Of a DNA stretch of 64,000 nucleotides, positions 28,501-42,850 are shown in pieces. The stretch comes from Tubiluchus corallicola. Its lineage: Eukaryota > Priapulida > Priapulimorpha > Priapulimorphida > Tubiluchidae. The notes under the pieces were generated by a model. That model was not told where the DNA came from and did not search any database. It saw only the letters and a list, made by a program, of their open reading frames with translations. Each line of letters starts with the position of its first letter. Position 1 is the first letter of the stretch. Location of the stretch: assembly GCA_030141605.1 (NCBI GenBank), contig JAQGDQ010000380.1, forward strand, positions 147,501 through 211,500, written 5' to 3'. The translations under genes and the position numbers were made by a program.

Positions 28501-31500
28501 CATATCAATTAGTGATTGTACAGCAATTCAAATTTACTGGTAATCCCTTAACTCAATTTTTGTTCCTCCATCCTACGTTTTTGTCCCATGTAAAATAGCT
28601 ACTGATTTCCGAGACACAGAAACTGGTCCCATCATTAATCCATCAGTCACTGCTTGTTTATTGATTCATGATAGACTAATGATAGTGAAACGATCGTCTA
28701 AAAATGAATATGGGCAGGCCAGTGTTTTTACAACATGCGAGCTAAGTAAAAATCTCAAAGGGTGCTGGTAGCCAAAAAAATCAGTTTGCCCGACGTATAA
28801 ATCCGTATGAATCTACTAACAGATTGTATATATTTCAGGGCACTGGAAAAATTAAACGAAGTAGAAAACATTGACTTGTCAAATAATCAGATTGTGGATA
28901 TAGACAATGATGACTTCTTGTCACAATTCTTTCCAAAACTGACGCATTTACGGTTGCAAAACAATCGGATAGATTCTATTGCACCGCAAGGTTTTATGAA
29001 TGTGCCCTCACTTCAAAATCTGTACCTAAGTGGAAACCAGCTCACATCAATCCAGACAGCAACATTTCAAGGATTGCGCAATCTCCTATATTTGTGGTTA
29101 TATGACAACCAGATAACGCAAATAGCCACGAACAGCTTTGGAGACCTTGTCGAGCTTTCTTACTTATCACTGTCCCATAATCAATTGACTAACATGGGAT
29201 TATCCGGAGGCGCTCTCGCGGGAATGCCCGAACTGGACATTTTCTACCTCGACAACAACCTCTTAAACGATCTAAGTGGATCAGTATTTGCAGATCTTCT
29301 CGACCTAAAAGAATTGTACATTAGAAGGAACATCATCTTAAACATCTCGTACACTGATTTCATTGGTATGGACAGTCTCTATCAGCTTGACATTTCAAAT
29401 AACCTGATTAGGGAACTTCCGGCAGACGCATTCACGAGCATTCCTAATCTCAAAACCCTCAGAATTAACAACAATTTCATCGAACCAGTTTGCCAAGGCG
29501 CTTTCAAAGGACTTGAACACTTGGACGTCTTAGAGCTAGCGGAAAACCGAATAATTTACTTGATGGAGAACGCATTTGAAGGTGTAGCAAAGCCAAGGCA
29601 ACTAGACTTATCAGGTATTTGGTTACAGATATGATAAAAATTTATTTCACGACCATTTTCGTGCAATTTAACATTACTGCTGATGGTTTACATTCACAAA
29701 TATGCTTAACTGTCCCGTAAAGTAAACTAATGATATATTAGCATAGATAATTTTTGACATCCAATACCAAGACAGCATCCAGCATTCAAAAGAAGGAGCT
29801 ACTTAACCTAAACAGTTAAACTGATATTGAAGCCTACCGGTTAATAAATATCAGGTGAGTTACTGACCTGGCACAGGTGCCTTAGTTGTGTTCAATAAAA
29901 GTAGCTTTCCAAACAGTCACACATTTATACATTGACTAAACTGGGCCATTAATTTTGATTACCAGACACACACATGACCACTCAGCTATTCACTCGCTTG
30001 ATGAATTTCTAGCACTAATGCATACGATAAGTTTGATAACACAAAACTAGCAAGTGATGGGGAAATCAAATTCTTACGGCGTGTTCAAACTAGAGAGTTT
30101 TCTAGCAAGTGTGAACGGCTTTGTGGGTTCTCTCGGCAAGTTATTGCAAACTCTCCGAGAGTTGCTGTGAGTTCTCTTGCAAGTTTCTTGTTGACAAGCT
30201 CTATTCACTGCGAGAACTCTCAGAGAAAACTCTCGAAAAAAACTCTAGTCTGAATGCATATTTAAGGAGAAATTATCTGGCAGCACCTGCTTGTGCAAAG
30301 ACATGGCTATTTATTCCAACACAATCATAACATTTGGATCTATCTCCATGATTGGCTGCCAGTTAGCGAGAACGGCAACATACAGTTTCCGTGTACTGTA
30401 CTGTACCAACCGTAACATTGTCATGATCACGCATAATAGAAATATAATGAATAAAAATTAATATTGAGGTCCAAAAATTTATATTGCAAAAGCAAACAAG
30501 ACAATTTCTAAATAGTAAACTTACAAACAGTATGCTGCCAAACAAATTTACAAATATCATTTAAAGACAATCAGCATTTTATCTGTTTGTATTCATTTGC
30601 TTTACAGGTAATCCAATCATGTGTAACTGCAACAACGAATGGCTTGCAAATACCACAAACATTCTCGGAACCTGTGAAGGACCAGAATGGCTGGAGGGAC
30701 TGGAAATACAGAGTCTTCCTTTCTTTTTATTCCTCTGTTTAGATCCAGAAGATGACATAACCGAACTTGATTACTGCCATCCGGAGACTATACCACCGAC
30801 CCGTCCTACGCCGAGGCCGACTGATCCTAATTACCTTTGCCCAGATGAGGAAGAGATACCTCATTGTCATTGTACACCAGGTTTCACTGGCATTTCTATG
30901 CAATGCAGTGGAAGCGAGTTGACTGTAGAAGTCCTCCAGGACCACCTTGGAAAAGTTGGTCCAAGCATTGAGTCCCTGCTAATACACGACTGTAACATAA
31001 ACACTTTACCGAATTCACTTTTTGTGGGAAAAAACATATCATTCTTATCAATTGTAAGATGCTATGTTACTAATGTTCAGTTGAACGCTTTCGCTGGACT
31101 AGAGGACTCATTAGAGCTAATTTCGCTGGCTACTAATAAGCTAAATAGTGTGCCTAGCACTGCATTAAGATCTCTGAGAAAGTTAACTAACATTGATCTC
31201 TACGGTAACGGTATTGAAACCATATCAACAGCAGACTTTGCTGGATTTCAGTGTGCAGAAACTTTAAAAACAATGGGTCTCCATGACAATCGAATAAAAC
31301 AGATAACGCGCGGTGCTTTTAGCCCATTCACGGAACTTCTTCAGTTGTTTTTGCATGGCAATATCATTACCACTCTAGAGACAAGAGTATTTGAAGGTCT
31401 TAATTTACTTGTACAACTGACACTGAATAAGAATACCATCAGTCAAGTTGAAGTAAACGCTTTCCAAGATTTAGAAAACCTTGAATTTCTTGACTTAAAA

Positions 31501-34025
31501 GATAATCAGCTCACAGACGAAGGTCTCCCGCTTGGTTCACTGGACGGCTTAATTGACCTGAGTACGCTGAGTCTGGACAACAACAAATTGACGGATATAA
31601 ATGCGGAAGTTTTCCGCCACATGAGTGATATACATGTTCTGTCTGTCCAAAATAACCTCATTGACAATGTCTGGTGGGATGATTTCATTGGCTTAGAAAC
31701 ATTGAGTTATCTGTACTTGTCTGGAAACCAGATTGAATCAATTCCAGACGGAGCATTTAGGGAACTTCCAGGAGTGGAATTTCTTTGGCTTGACAACAAC
31801 CGGATCCGCCACATTTGCAGAGATGCTTGGAGGGGCATGTCTAGCTTATGGCGCGTCGATCTTGCATCGAATCTAGTTCAGCATTTGCTCTACAATACTT
31901 TTCCAGAAGACGACCCCACAACACATATGCCTTTCGACATTCATTTAACAAACAACCCAGTCGAATGTGACTGCAATCTGAGATGGATTCATAACTATCC
32001 GAGCCTTACAGTACACGGAAACTGTATGTTGCCATTCTCGCTAACTGGTCAGCCAATCATGGAGGTAGATCCAAACGTTATGATTTGTGAATGCACTGTC
32101 CGAAGTTGTGATATGTCTGATATTGACATATGCATAGGTCCTCCAACTTGCCCACCAGCTGATACAATACAACCGTGCTACTGCGAACAGATCGGCTTCG
32201 GTAAAACACAGATTAACTGTTTCGACGCAAGTTCGTTTAGCATCTACAATGCACTAAGTAACGTAGAAGGTCCAGTCGAAGAAATACACATTCAGAAGTC
32301 AAACTTGAATCCGCTAATGGGAAATGCATTCATCACATTGCAGGCAAAGTCAATACGGATATCAGACTCTAACATTGCAATTATTGACGATGCCGCCTTT
32401 GCGGGTCAAGAATACAGTTTGGTGAACCTGACACTTGACTCTAACATGTTAAGATCAATTCCAAGGCATGCAATAAACAGTCTAGTCCAGCTGGAACGTC
32501 TTGACTTGAGCAAAAACGAAATCACAAATGTGGTACGAGATACAGCTGAAATTAAAACTGAAAAAGCGTACGAGAGTTTGCACACTCTCGTCTTGGCGTA
32601 CAACTTAATAAACGACATTCCAACAGATGCATTCAGTTCAATGAGTGCGTTAGAGGAAATTAATCTAGAACACAATCAACTAACAACGATTCAAAACAGA
32701 TACTTTCAAGGACTCATTAACTTAGAAGTGCTCAATCTTCGATATAACTATTTATCCACACTTGAGCAGTTTGCGTTTCAAGGCACTTATAACCTAAAGT
32801 ATCTAGATCTCGGAGTAAACCAGCTAAATGCTAACGGACTGTCTCCGCAATGTTTTGCGAACCTTCAAAACCTAGAAACATTGATACTGGGTGATAATCG
32901 CTTCAGATCTATTCCCGCCGACACGCTGACGCCATTGCTGTCACTTCAGACGCTTGACATATCGTATAATCAAATATATACCATACCGGCCCATTCCTTC
33001 GAGGGCCTGAGATTGGTCAAATTCATCGACTTGTCTAATAACGTGATCCGATTTGTCTGCGAAAATGCTTTTGTTGCTGAAGCTGGACTAGATAATTTGC
33101 AAGAGATAAACCTGGCCAATAATGACTTGCAGCACGTAATAGAAAACACCGGAATAGCACAAACACCAGTTGAAGATCTGATACTGCGAGGTGAGTGTTT
33201 TTTCTAGTTTACTGTATGAAAGTCACCTTTCCTTCTTCCTATCCCTAATCTTACTATTTTTTCAATTCCATCATTTCTACTAACCCTAACCATTCTTTCA
33301 TTCACTCATCTTCCCCTCCCTTCCTTCTTCCTATCCCTAATCTCACTATTTTTTCAATTCAATCATTTCTACTAACCCTAACCATTCTTTCATTCACTCA
33401 TCCACCCCTCCCTTCCTTCTTTCTATCTCTAATCTTACTATTTTTTTCCATTCCATCATGTCTACTAACCCTAACCATTCTTTCATTCTCTCATCCACCC
33501 CTCCCTTCCTTCTTTCTATCTCTAATCTCACTATTTTTTCAATTCCATCATTTCTACTAACCCTAACCATTCTTTCATTCACTCATCCTCCCCTCCCTTC
33601 CTTCTTTCTATCTCTAATCTTACTAATTTTTTTCCAGTCCATTATGTCTGCTAACCCTAACCATTGTTTCATTCACTCATCCTCCCCTCCCTTCCTTCTT
33701 CCTATCCTTAATCTCACTATTTTTTTCCAGTCCATCATGACTACTAACCCTAACCATTCTTTCATTCACTCATCCTCCCCCCTCCTTTCCTTCTTCTTAT
33801 CCCTAATCTCACTATTTTTTCCATTCCATCATGTCTACTAACCCTAACCAATCTTTCATTCACTCATTTGTGCCACCTTAACAAGCCAAGCTTTCAATGT
33901 GTCATACAGCAACTCTTTTATTTGGTTAATTTGACTTCATCAACGTTTTTTACCTATACTGTTTCTTTTTGCTTCAATAATATTGTATGTTGATGTATTG
34001 TATATGTATTGCTGGAGTGAAATAA

Positions 34026-34063
<38 letters not shown>

Positions 34064-37000
34064 GCTGAAATGGACATTTGCCAGTTTTGTTAAAGAACAA
34101 AATATAAGTCGCATCATAATAACGATAGATAATACTGAGTTTTCATTGAGTTTTAAAGACAAATTGAAGCAGTCGAGCCCCCCAAAAATGGCAATTTTTT
34201 CTAAATGTCACAGCCTTAGTAGTTTCACACCTGTAACCGCATCTGTTAAGTAAAAACTAGTGCACAGTAGCTTGCGAAGTGACGATGTAATTAAAATGCT
34301 AAAGCTCAAAAAATGAAATATGGTAACGCCTAGCTCCTAGAATAACATCTCAATTTTTCAACATTAATCACTTAAAAAATTATCTAAATTAATCTAAATG
34401 AATTACTATTCACCCGCAAAATGCTGTAGGCTGCTTGGTCATTTCTCCCTTAACAAAACAGAGATTTATGCTTTCATATTTGCATTTCCGACTTGAGGAA
34501 ATTTAGAAGTTGTAACATAAATGGTAAAATGTCTCTAGCTCTGTAAGTAATTTTCAATTAATTTAATTATTTAATTCTTAAGTAATTAATCAACGAAGAA
34601 GTAATTAATGAAAACCACTTGCTGTTTTTCGAGTTATTTTACTTTCTTTTGTAAGAAGAAGTTTGCTAACGTGTACATCTGATCTCTGGAGCTAATGTAA
34701 CTCATATACTTTCAGGCAACAAAATTATCTGTGACTGCAACTTACTGTACGTCAAGAACAATGCGATGATTGTTCCATGGGGCACATGTGATGAACCAGA
34801 GGAACTCAGTAACTTTCCAATTGATTATGTTCCGAAGGCACTCTTCGAGTGTTCAGACGTATATCCACCAATTTGTAAGTTTTTATATGTCAATAGATAG
34901 TTACATTAAAATTACTGATCAGCTAATAAAAAAGACGAAGTTTTTTTGTCTATAAATACATACGCCATACTACTTTTTAGCAGGTGATTAGTCTTCTTGT
35001 CTATAAATACATGTAGCATACTACTTTTTAGCAGGTGATTAGTCTTCTTGCTTCTTGTCTATAAATACATGTATCATACTACTTTTTTAGCTAGTCACCA
35101 TTCTTCTTGTCTACAAACACATGTAGCATACTACTCATTTTAGCTGGTGACCAATGTGATCTGGTGATAACAACGCCTACAATACCAACTTCACCAGCTA
35201 CTGGGCCCACAACGACTACACTGCCTCCGGGCCAATGTCCACCCGACTACCTGCTGCTGCCTTGTACATGTACAGAGCTAACAGGAACGCAACAAGTCAA
35301 TTTTACGTAAGTGGTTTTATTGCGACATAAAAAAATACGTCGTCGTAGTCACCGTCATCGTCATCATCACCACCATCATCATCGTTGTTGTCGTCACCGT
35401 CATCGTCGTCGTCATCATCATCGTCATCACTGTAGCCTGTCATTTTTATACAAATAATACAAACATGCTGTCATTGACGCATTAGTGTCATTTATTTATG
35501 AAGTTCTAGAAATGAGCTGAACAGAAAAATCTCGATCGAAATGATGTTAGCGCCAAAAACGTAAAACCGGACCCAATCTTAAACTGTAGTTCAAAACAAT
35601 CTACTCTTTAAAATATTGAAAGGAAACATACCATTTCTTCAAAAATAACTTACGTGAAAGAATTATTACCACACAAACATAATTTCACGTTCGTGCCACT
35701 AGTTATTCGCTGTTACACGCATTTCGCCATTCGATAGTTAGACGGGCACTAGCGCCTGCATTTCGGAAACACATTGCACAAAAAACAGGTGCTGTGCCTC
35801 TCAGTTCAGATGTGTTAGTTTCTGACAAAGTATACACGTTCGACAGCTCGCGCATGAGCACAGTGGTAAACTTGAAATTTGCTGTCTTATCTTAATCTTA
35901 ATCTTAAAACTTTTATCTTAAATCTTGCAAAGTTTCAGCACAACACACTGAATATCTTACAGTAGCACTGCACTTCAATTTTCACTTTCTCAAACACGTG
36001 CAACACGCTCGTGAAATACTTTTGCTGTTGAAAATTATGTTAGTTTGTGATGTCGTCAATAGTTTGGTTCGCCCGCCGTTAATTAAGTTTTTAATCTATT
36101 ATTTAATTATCAGAAACGCTTTTGCAGTATTAATTGTGTTAAAATGTATACTTTTCATCGGACTTGAAATTGTAGTAACATACGAAAAATTGTCCTGTTT
36201 TCCTTTTAAGCAAATGCCACGCGTTTATCTAACACTATGACGTTTGTTCAATCTATACATTTGCATTTATAAAGGTGTGAAGGAATTGAGATTGATCCAG
36301 GCGACATCTTTAGGGCTTTGCAGTACATAACATCACCAATCCTATACTTTGAAGTCAAACAAGGAATTTGGACAAATATAGACAGCTTTTTCTTCATCGG
36401 AAAAGAAATTAACACCGTGTGGATTCACGAAAGGTGACATGGTGTTTTCCTCATAAACTTGCTTTCAGTGACACTTACATCTCAAAAGCAATTTTCACAG
36501 TTGTTGCTAAATGATACTACAAATTGCAACACGTGTCGGTGCCCTAGAGCGCACTGCACATGCGAAACATAATGCATCTGTGATAAAATGCAAACGCTCG
36601 TTCTTGCGACGGACATTGAAAAAGTTTTTATCAATTAAAAGTGCTATAAAGCTAAAAACGTGTTCACCCAGACATCCGGAATGTGTTATGCGTAATGCGT
36701 ACCATTGGCATATAAAAATCTTATAGTCTGATAATCGCATGCATTGAAAACAGCGCAAAGAAATTTTTGCACAATAGCGCACAAACAATAACGCACAACG
36801 CATTCCATAGTATGGTAAACGCTGGTGAAAACCACACTTAGGTCGACTTGCGACGCAACGCAACTCGCCTCAACTGGCGGGAAACCAGGTCGACTGCGAC
36901 TGATCTCTAGCGACTAGGAACATACGAGTTCCAGCAACTTGCAACACTGCTCAGGCTGGCGATGACTGACTAACCCATAAGCATCAGCGAACAATACACA

Positions 37001-40000
37001 GGTTGCTACGATCAACCCATAAGCATCAGCGAACAATGCTCAGGCTGGCGACGACTGACCAACCCATGAGCATCAGCGAACAATGCACTTTGCTACGATC
37101 AACCCATAAGCATCAGCGAACAATGCTCAGGCTGGCGACGACTGACCAACCCATAAGCATCAGCGAACAATGCTCAGGCTGGCGACAACTGACCAACCCA
37201 TAAGCATCAGCGAACAATGCTTACGAACAATGCTCAGGTTGCTACAATCAACCCATAAGCATCAGCGAACAATGCTTACGAACAATGCTCAGGTTGCTAC
37301 AATCAACCCATAAGCATCAGCAAACAATGCTTAGGTTGCTACGATCAACCCATAAGCATCAGTGAACAATGCTCAGTTCGCTACGATCAACCCATAAGCA
37401 TCAGCGAACAATGCTCAGTTTGCTACGATCAACCCATAAGCATCAGCGAACAATGCTCAGGTTGCTACGATTAACCCATAAGCATCAGCGAACAATGCTC
37501 GAATTGCTACGATCAACCCATAAGCATCAGCGAACAATGCTCAGGTTGCTACGATCAATGGAACTGGGTGGATACCGTATGCCACGAGTAGAGCTTACTA
37601 ATGTCGAGTATGGCATGCGCAACTCGCTCGAAATGAGTTGCGTCGTAAGCTTACTAACGTATGCCACGAGCAGAGCATGCTCAACTTGCTCAAAATGAGT
37701 TGCGTCGTAAGCTTACTAACGTATACCACGAGTAGAGCATGCGCAACTCACTCGAAATGAGCTGCATCGTAAGCTTACTAATGTATGCCATGAGTAGAGC
37801 ATGCGCAACTCGCTCGAAATGAGCTGCGTCGTAAGCTTACTATCGTATACCACGAGTAGAGCATGCGCAACTCGCTCGAACTGAGCTGCGTCGTAAGCTT
37901 ACTATCGTATACCACGAGTAGAGCATGCGCAACTCGCTCGAACTGAGCTGCGTCGTAAGCTTACTAATGTCGAGTGAATGTATTCGAAATTAGCCGCGTA
38001 CCCTATGCCGCCGGTCGCCAAGTCTACAGTTGATCTCAGTTGCGTTCCGTCGCGCAGCTTGACCTAAACCTGCCTTAAAATTGTTCTGAATGACCGCAGG
38101 TCTGTGATGTAATTATATAATTAGATATCACACAAGCTGTTAGAGCAATCAAGTGTAGGAGATGCAAAGAAGTTCATAGTTGTTTAACATACCTGATTTT
38201 GCTCAGTAGCAAAGCAGAAGTTAAGACTTGTTCAGTTTCCTAGAACTGTTTCACACATGAAATGCTACTTATTTGCCTAATCAAAGATTGAGTCTTGAAG
38301 CATTTTACCATTTTTAGTAAATCAAATATCAAAGCAGAAGTTAAGACTTGTTCAGTTTCCTAGAACTGTTTCACACATGAAAGTCTACTTATTTGCCTAA
38401 TCAAAGATTGAGTCTTGAAGCATTTTACCATTTTTAGTAAATCAAATATCAAAGCAGAAGTTAAGACTTGTTCAGTTTCCTAGAACTGTTTCACACATGA
38501 AAGTCTACTTATTTGCCTAATCAAAGATTGAATCTTGAAGCATTTTACTATTTTTAGTAAATCAAATATCAAAGCTCCGTATATCAAAGCAGAAGTTAAG
38601 ACTTGTTCAGTTTCCTAGAACTGTTTCACACATGAAAGTCTACTTATTTGCCTAATCAAAGATTGAGTCTTGAAGCATTTTACCATTTTTAGTAAATCAA
38701 ATATCAAAGCAGAAGTTAAGACTTGTTCAGTTTCCTAGAACTGTTTCACACATGAAAGTCTACTTATTTGCCTAATCAAAGATTGAATCTTGAAGCATTT
38801 TACTATTTTTAGTAAATCAAATATCAAAGCTCCATATATCAAAGCAGAAGTTAAGATTTGTTCAGTTTCCTAGAACTGTTTCTCACATGAAAGTCTACTT
38901 ATTTGCCTAATCAAAGATTGAATCTTGAAGCATTTTACCATTTTTAGTAAATCAAATATCAAAGCTCCATATATCAAAGCAAAAGTTAAGACTTGTTCAG
39001 TTTCCCAGAACTGTTTCTCACATGAAAGTCTAACTACTTATTTGCCTAATCAAAGATTGAATCTGAAATAATTTACTATTTTTCAGTCGTGTTCAGGAAA
39101 TTTCGATAAACGCGTTCAGTGGTCTCAGTGGTTTAAAAAACCTTTGGCTGGAAAGGAATATAATAAGTGCAGTTCCTGCAGTGGCTCTATCACCACTAAC
39201 GGAAATAAGTCATCTAGACCTCTCCGGAAACAACATCCAGCAAATTATTTCAACAGATTTTGGATTTTTCCCAGAAAATAATGATCTGCAGGTATGGTCA
39301 GAAGCATGGATTACGTTTTTTTTACTAATTAAGATGATTTGTAACTATTACAATCTCTTCAGTATATAACTAATGTTTCAAATGAAATCTTGTTAAAACT
39401 GAAGCTGATTAACGAGCCATGGATAATTTTGCAGAAAGAACACGTGTGTCGAAAGAGAAAGGATTTGAAACACATACAGCCTGGCATTCCTGGATAAACG
39501 AAGCCTTTTTAACACCATATATTAACTTGGTTTAGATTTGTGAATTGTCATTCTAACCTGATGTCATTCTTGAGTAAGATCATCCAGGAAATGAAACTGC
39601 TTCTGAAATTGCAATATTCTGCCGAACTACATTGCTTCTGCAACCGCAGTACTCTGACGATACTACATTGCTTCTGCAATCGCAGTACTCTGACAATAAT
39701 ACATTGCTTCTGCAACCGCAGTACTCTGACAATAATACATTGCTTCTGCAACCGCAGTACTCTGACGATACTACATTGCTTCTGCAATCGCAATATTCTG
39801 CCGATACTACATTGCTTCTGCAACCGCAGTACTCTGACAGTAATACATTGCTTCTGCAACCGCAGTACTCTGACAATAATACATTGCTTCTGCAACCGCA
39901 GTACTCTGACAGTAATACATTGCTTCTGCAACCGCAGTACTCTGACGATACTACATTGCTTCTGCAATCGCAATATTCTGCCGAACTACATTGCTTCTGC

Positions 40001-42776
40001 AACCGCAGTACTCTGACGATACTACATTGCTTCTGCAACCGCAGTACTCTGACGATACTACATTGCTTCTGCAACCGCAGTACTCTGACGATACTACATT
40101 GCTTCTGCAACCGCAGTACTCTGACGATACTACATTGCTTCTGCAACCGCAGTACTCTGACGATACTACATTGCTTCTGCAACCGCAGTACTCTGACGAT
40201 ACTACATTGCTTCTGCAACCGCAGTACTCTGACGATACTACATTGCTTCTGCAACCGCAGTACTCTGACGATACTACATTGCTTCTGCAACCGCAGTACT
40301 CTGACGATACTACATTGCTTCTGCAACCGCAGTACTCTGACGATACTACATTGCTTCTGCAACCGCAGTACTCTGACAATACATTGCTTCTGCAACCGCT
40401 GTACTCTGACGATACTACATTGCTTCTGCAACCGCAGTATTCTGACAATAATACATTGCTTCTGCAACTGCAGTACTCTGACAATACTACATTGCTTCTG
40501 CAATTGCAATATTCTTACGATACTTTCAACAGTATGATATCTGCACAATTCTTTGTGTTAATGGGAATGTTATTGATTGGTTAAAAACAATTTGCATAAA
40601 TAATTCTTATGAAAGCCGCTACTACATATTTGACAGAAAACCATTAATTTCAACTATTATAAATTTGTTACAGATTTTAAATATGGGGGGCAACGTAATA
40701 TCATCAATAGATGATAACTCCTTCATCAAGCTCACACAAATACGGCACATTTTCCTTAATGGAAACAGATTGCCAAGGATTGGTTCCGCAACTCTTAATG
40801 GCATGAGATATGCAATTGAGGTTGATCTTCATAACAACGAAATAACCGACGTCAGCGTAGACGCGTTTGATGACATGCGCTCGCAAGTTCGCAACATTCG
40901 TTTAGATAGCAATCGAATTCCCAATGCCAACCTGCCGTCTGGAACATTCGACGGTATGACAAGCTTGGAAGAATTGAACCTTAACTCAAATCTACTGATC
41001 AGACTGAATCCCGGCCTGTTCAATGACCTAGAGAAACTGACGACCCTTATGTTAAGAGGCAACGAAATTTCTCAATGGATGATGGGAACGTTCGCAGGTT
41101 GTACCAGTCTGAGCACACTAGATATCTCAGAAAACAGGCTGACACAGATTGCGGCAAGTGTTTTACAGCCACTCTCTGAACTGAAGTCGCTAGATGCCAG
41201 TGGTAACGAGTTAACGGACATTTGCCAGGACGCGTTCCCCGATGCTGTTCAGACGCTTCGGTTGGACAACAATCTGGATCTTAAGCATGTACTCGAAAAT
41301 ACTTTCCAACAGTTGAACGCACTGCAACATGTGAACTTGGAAGGCAAGTATATATTTTGCTCTTCCAATACACAATGATGTCATTGTTATAATATAACCT
41401 CAATGGTTATCATATAATTGCATCATCTTATCCATCTAGTTAAACTAAACTCTCTACAATGTAAATTTATAAGATTAATAGCTGATCTGCACAAGCGTGA
41501 GCATGTAGGTCTTAATCTTTTTAGGAATTATTCTATCCTAGTGCTAAATGATCTAATAAACCTGAATACTGCTGTTTACATCTACAAAACCAAACATAAA
41601 CTTCTCCCCGCTTTCTTTTTAAACCCATTATCTATTAACGTAAGACATTACTCAACAAGATTTAACGAATTTCGTATTAAGTATTGCAGGATTGACGCGG
41701 CAAGGCACTTCATCACTAACACTGGCCCTAGACTTTGAAATAACATCAACGACTACATAAAAAATTCTTTATCTATAAATAACTTCAAAAGAAATCTTAA
41801 GAGTGAAATTTTTTCTAATTATACAGAATAAATCAATTTGATTAATTACGCTGCTGTCCCTGTCGGAATTCATCGCGATGCTGGCTATGTCAATTTTTAC
41901 ATTTCTATAGTTCATGTTACTACATACAGATACTATCACATCTTTCTCTTTCTTTCTATTCTCTATTAACCTCTCTACCCCTTTACTGTTCTTTTCTATT
42001 ACACTCAATCCTCATTCATTTGTGGTGCTCTGAACAAGTTTCATTGTGTGCAGGCGCAGTGGCTGTAGGTCAAAGGTTGTGTACCACAGCATTTTAATTA
42101 TGACCGTCACGTGACAAGTGGGTAAAGCAAAGCCGTCTGCTGCACAAGTTCAGTGACTTCAGCTGTTTTACGTAGATTTTACTTAATTACACATTAGTCT
42201 GTGCGTTGAGTGATTTACTAGCGGGATCTTGATATAGTTGAAGTTCTAGCTATCTGTTAGAACTGTTCCTATTAAAACAGCATGGGCTGCGAGGTGTTGT
42301 CAAGTGAACACAAATGCGTTGTTTGGTGCACTTAACCTTTGACCTTTTCACTATCATCGTCATTCTCTGGAACTGTGAAAAGGCTTATAAGAGAATGCAC
42401 AATGCATACCTATTGATAGATTTCCAAATATCGTAAGATTATTCTCTTTATGTAGAATGTACAAAGATTTTTGCACGAATTATCGATAAACGGCACAACT
42501 GTTTACCAATTATTTACAAAACAGTTTTTTCATAGAAACTAATATATGGTGCGACTGTAACCTGAGATACCTGAGGGAGAGAAGCATTGAGCTGGTTGGC
42601 ACTTGTTCAGGTCCTGCAGGTGTACAAGGAACACCCATAAGTGATTTATCGCCCAATGATTTCGAATGCGGCATAGTCGATCCAGAGATAGGTAAGATAA
42701 TGATACAGTACTTAACAGTCTTTTTTTTCTTATTTTGGAAAAAATATATAATATATCCAGTTCTTCAGATGCAATG

Positions 42777-42850
<74 letters not shown>

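Larger units (their letters stand above)
36838..38067. mobile_element. Terminal-inverted-repeat element whose interior is two minisatellites
   Basis: Left end TTAGGTCGACTTGCGACGCA and right end (inverted) TTAGGTCAAGCTGCGCGACG, both leading into aacgcaact, so the inverted repeats are about 28 bp and imperfect. Between them lie a 42-bp array and a 64-bp array. Superfamily not determined. Confidence 0.62.

Noticed and set aside
36966-37555. CRISPR-like regular repeats
   Set aside because: Contiguous tandem units without unique spacers in a eukaryotic intron.
39580-40548. Overlapping open frames of 301 and 322 codons on both strands
   Set aside because: Product of a 36-bp tandem array open in several frames; intronic, no domain.
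41418-41738. 106-residue open frame as a host gene
   Set aside because: It matches the C-terminal region of LINE reverse transcriptases, and a TGA interrupts it where Trp is expected.
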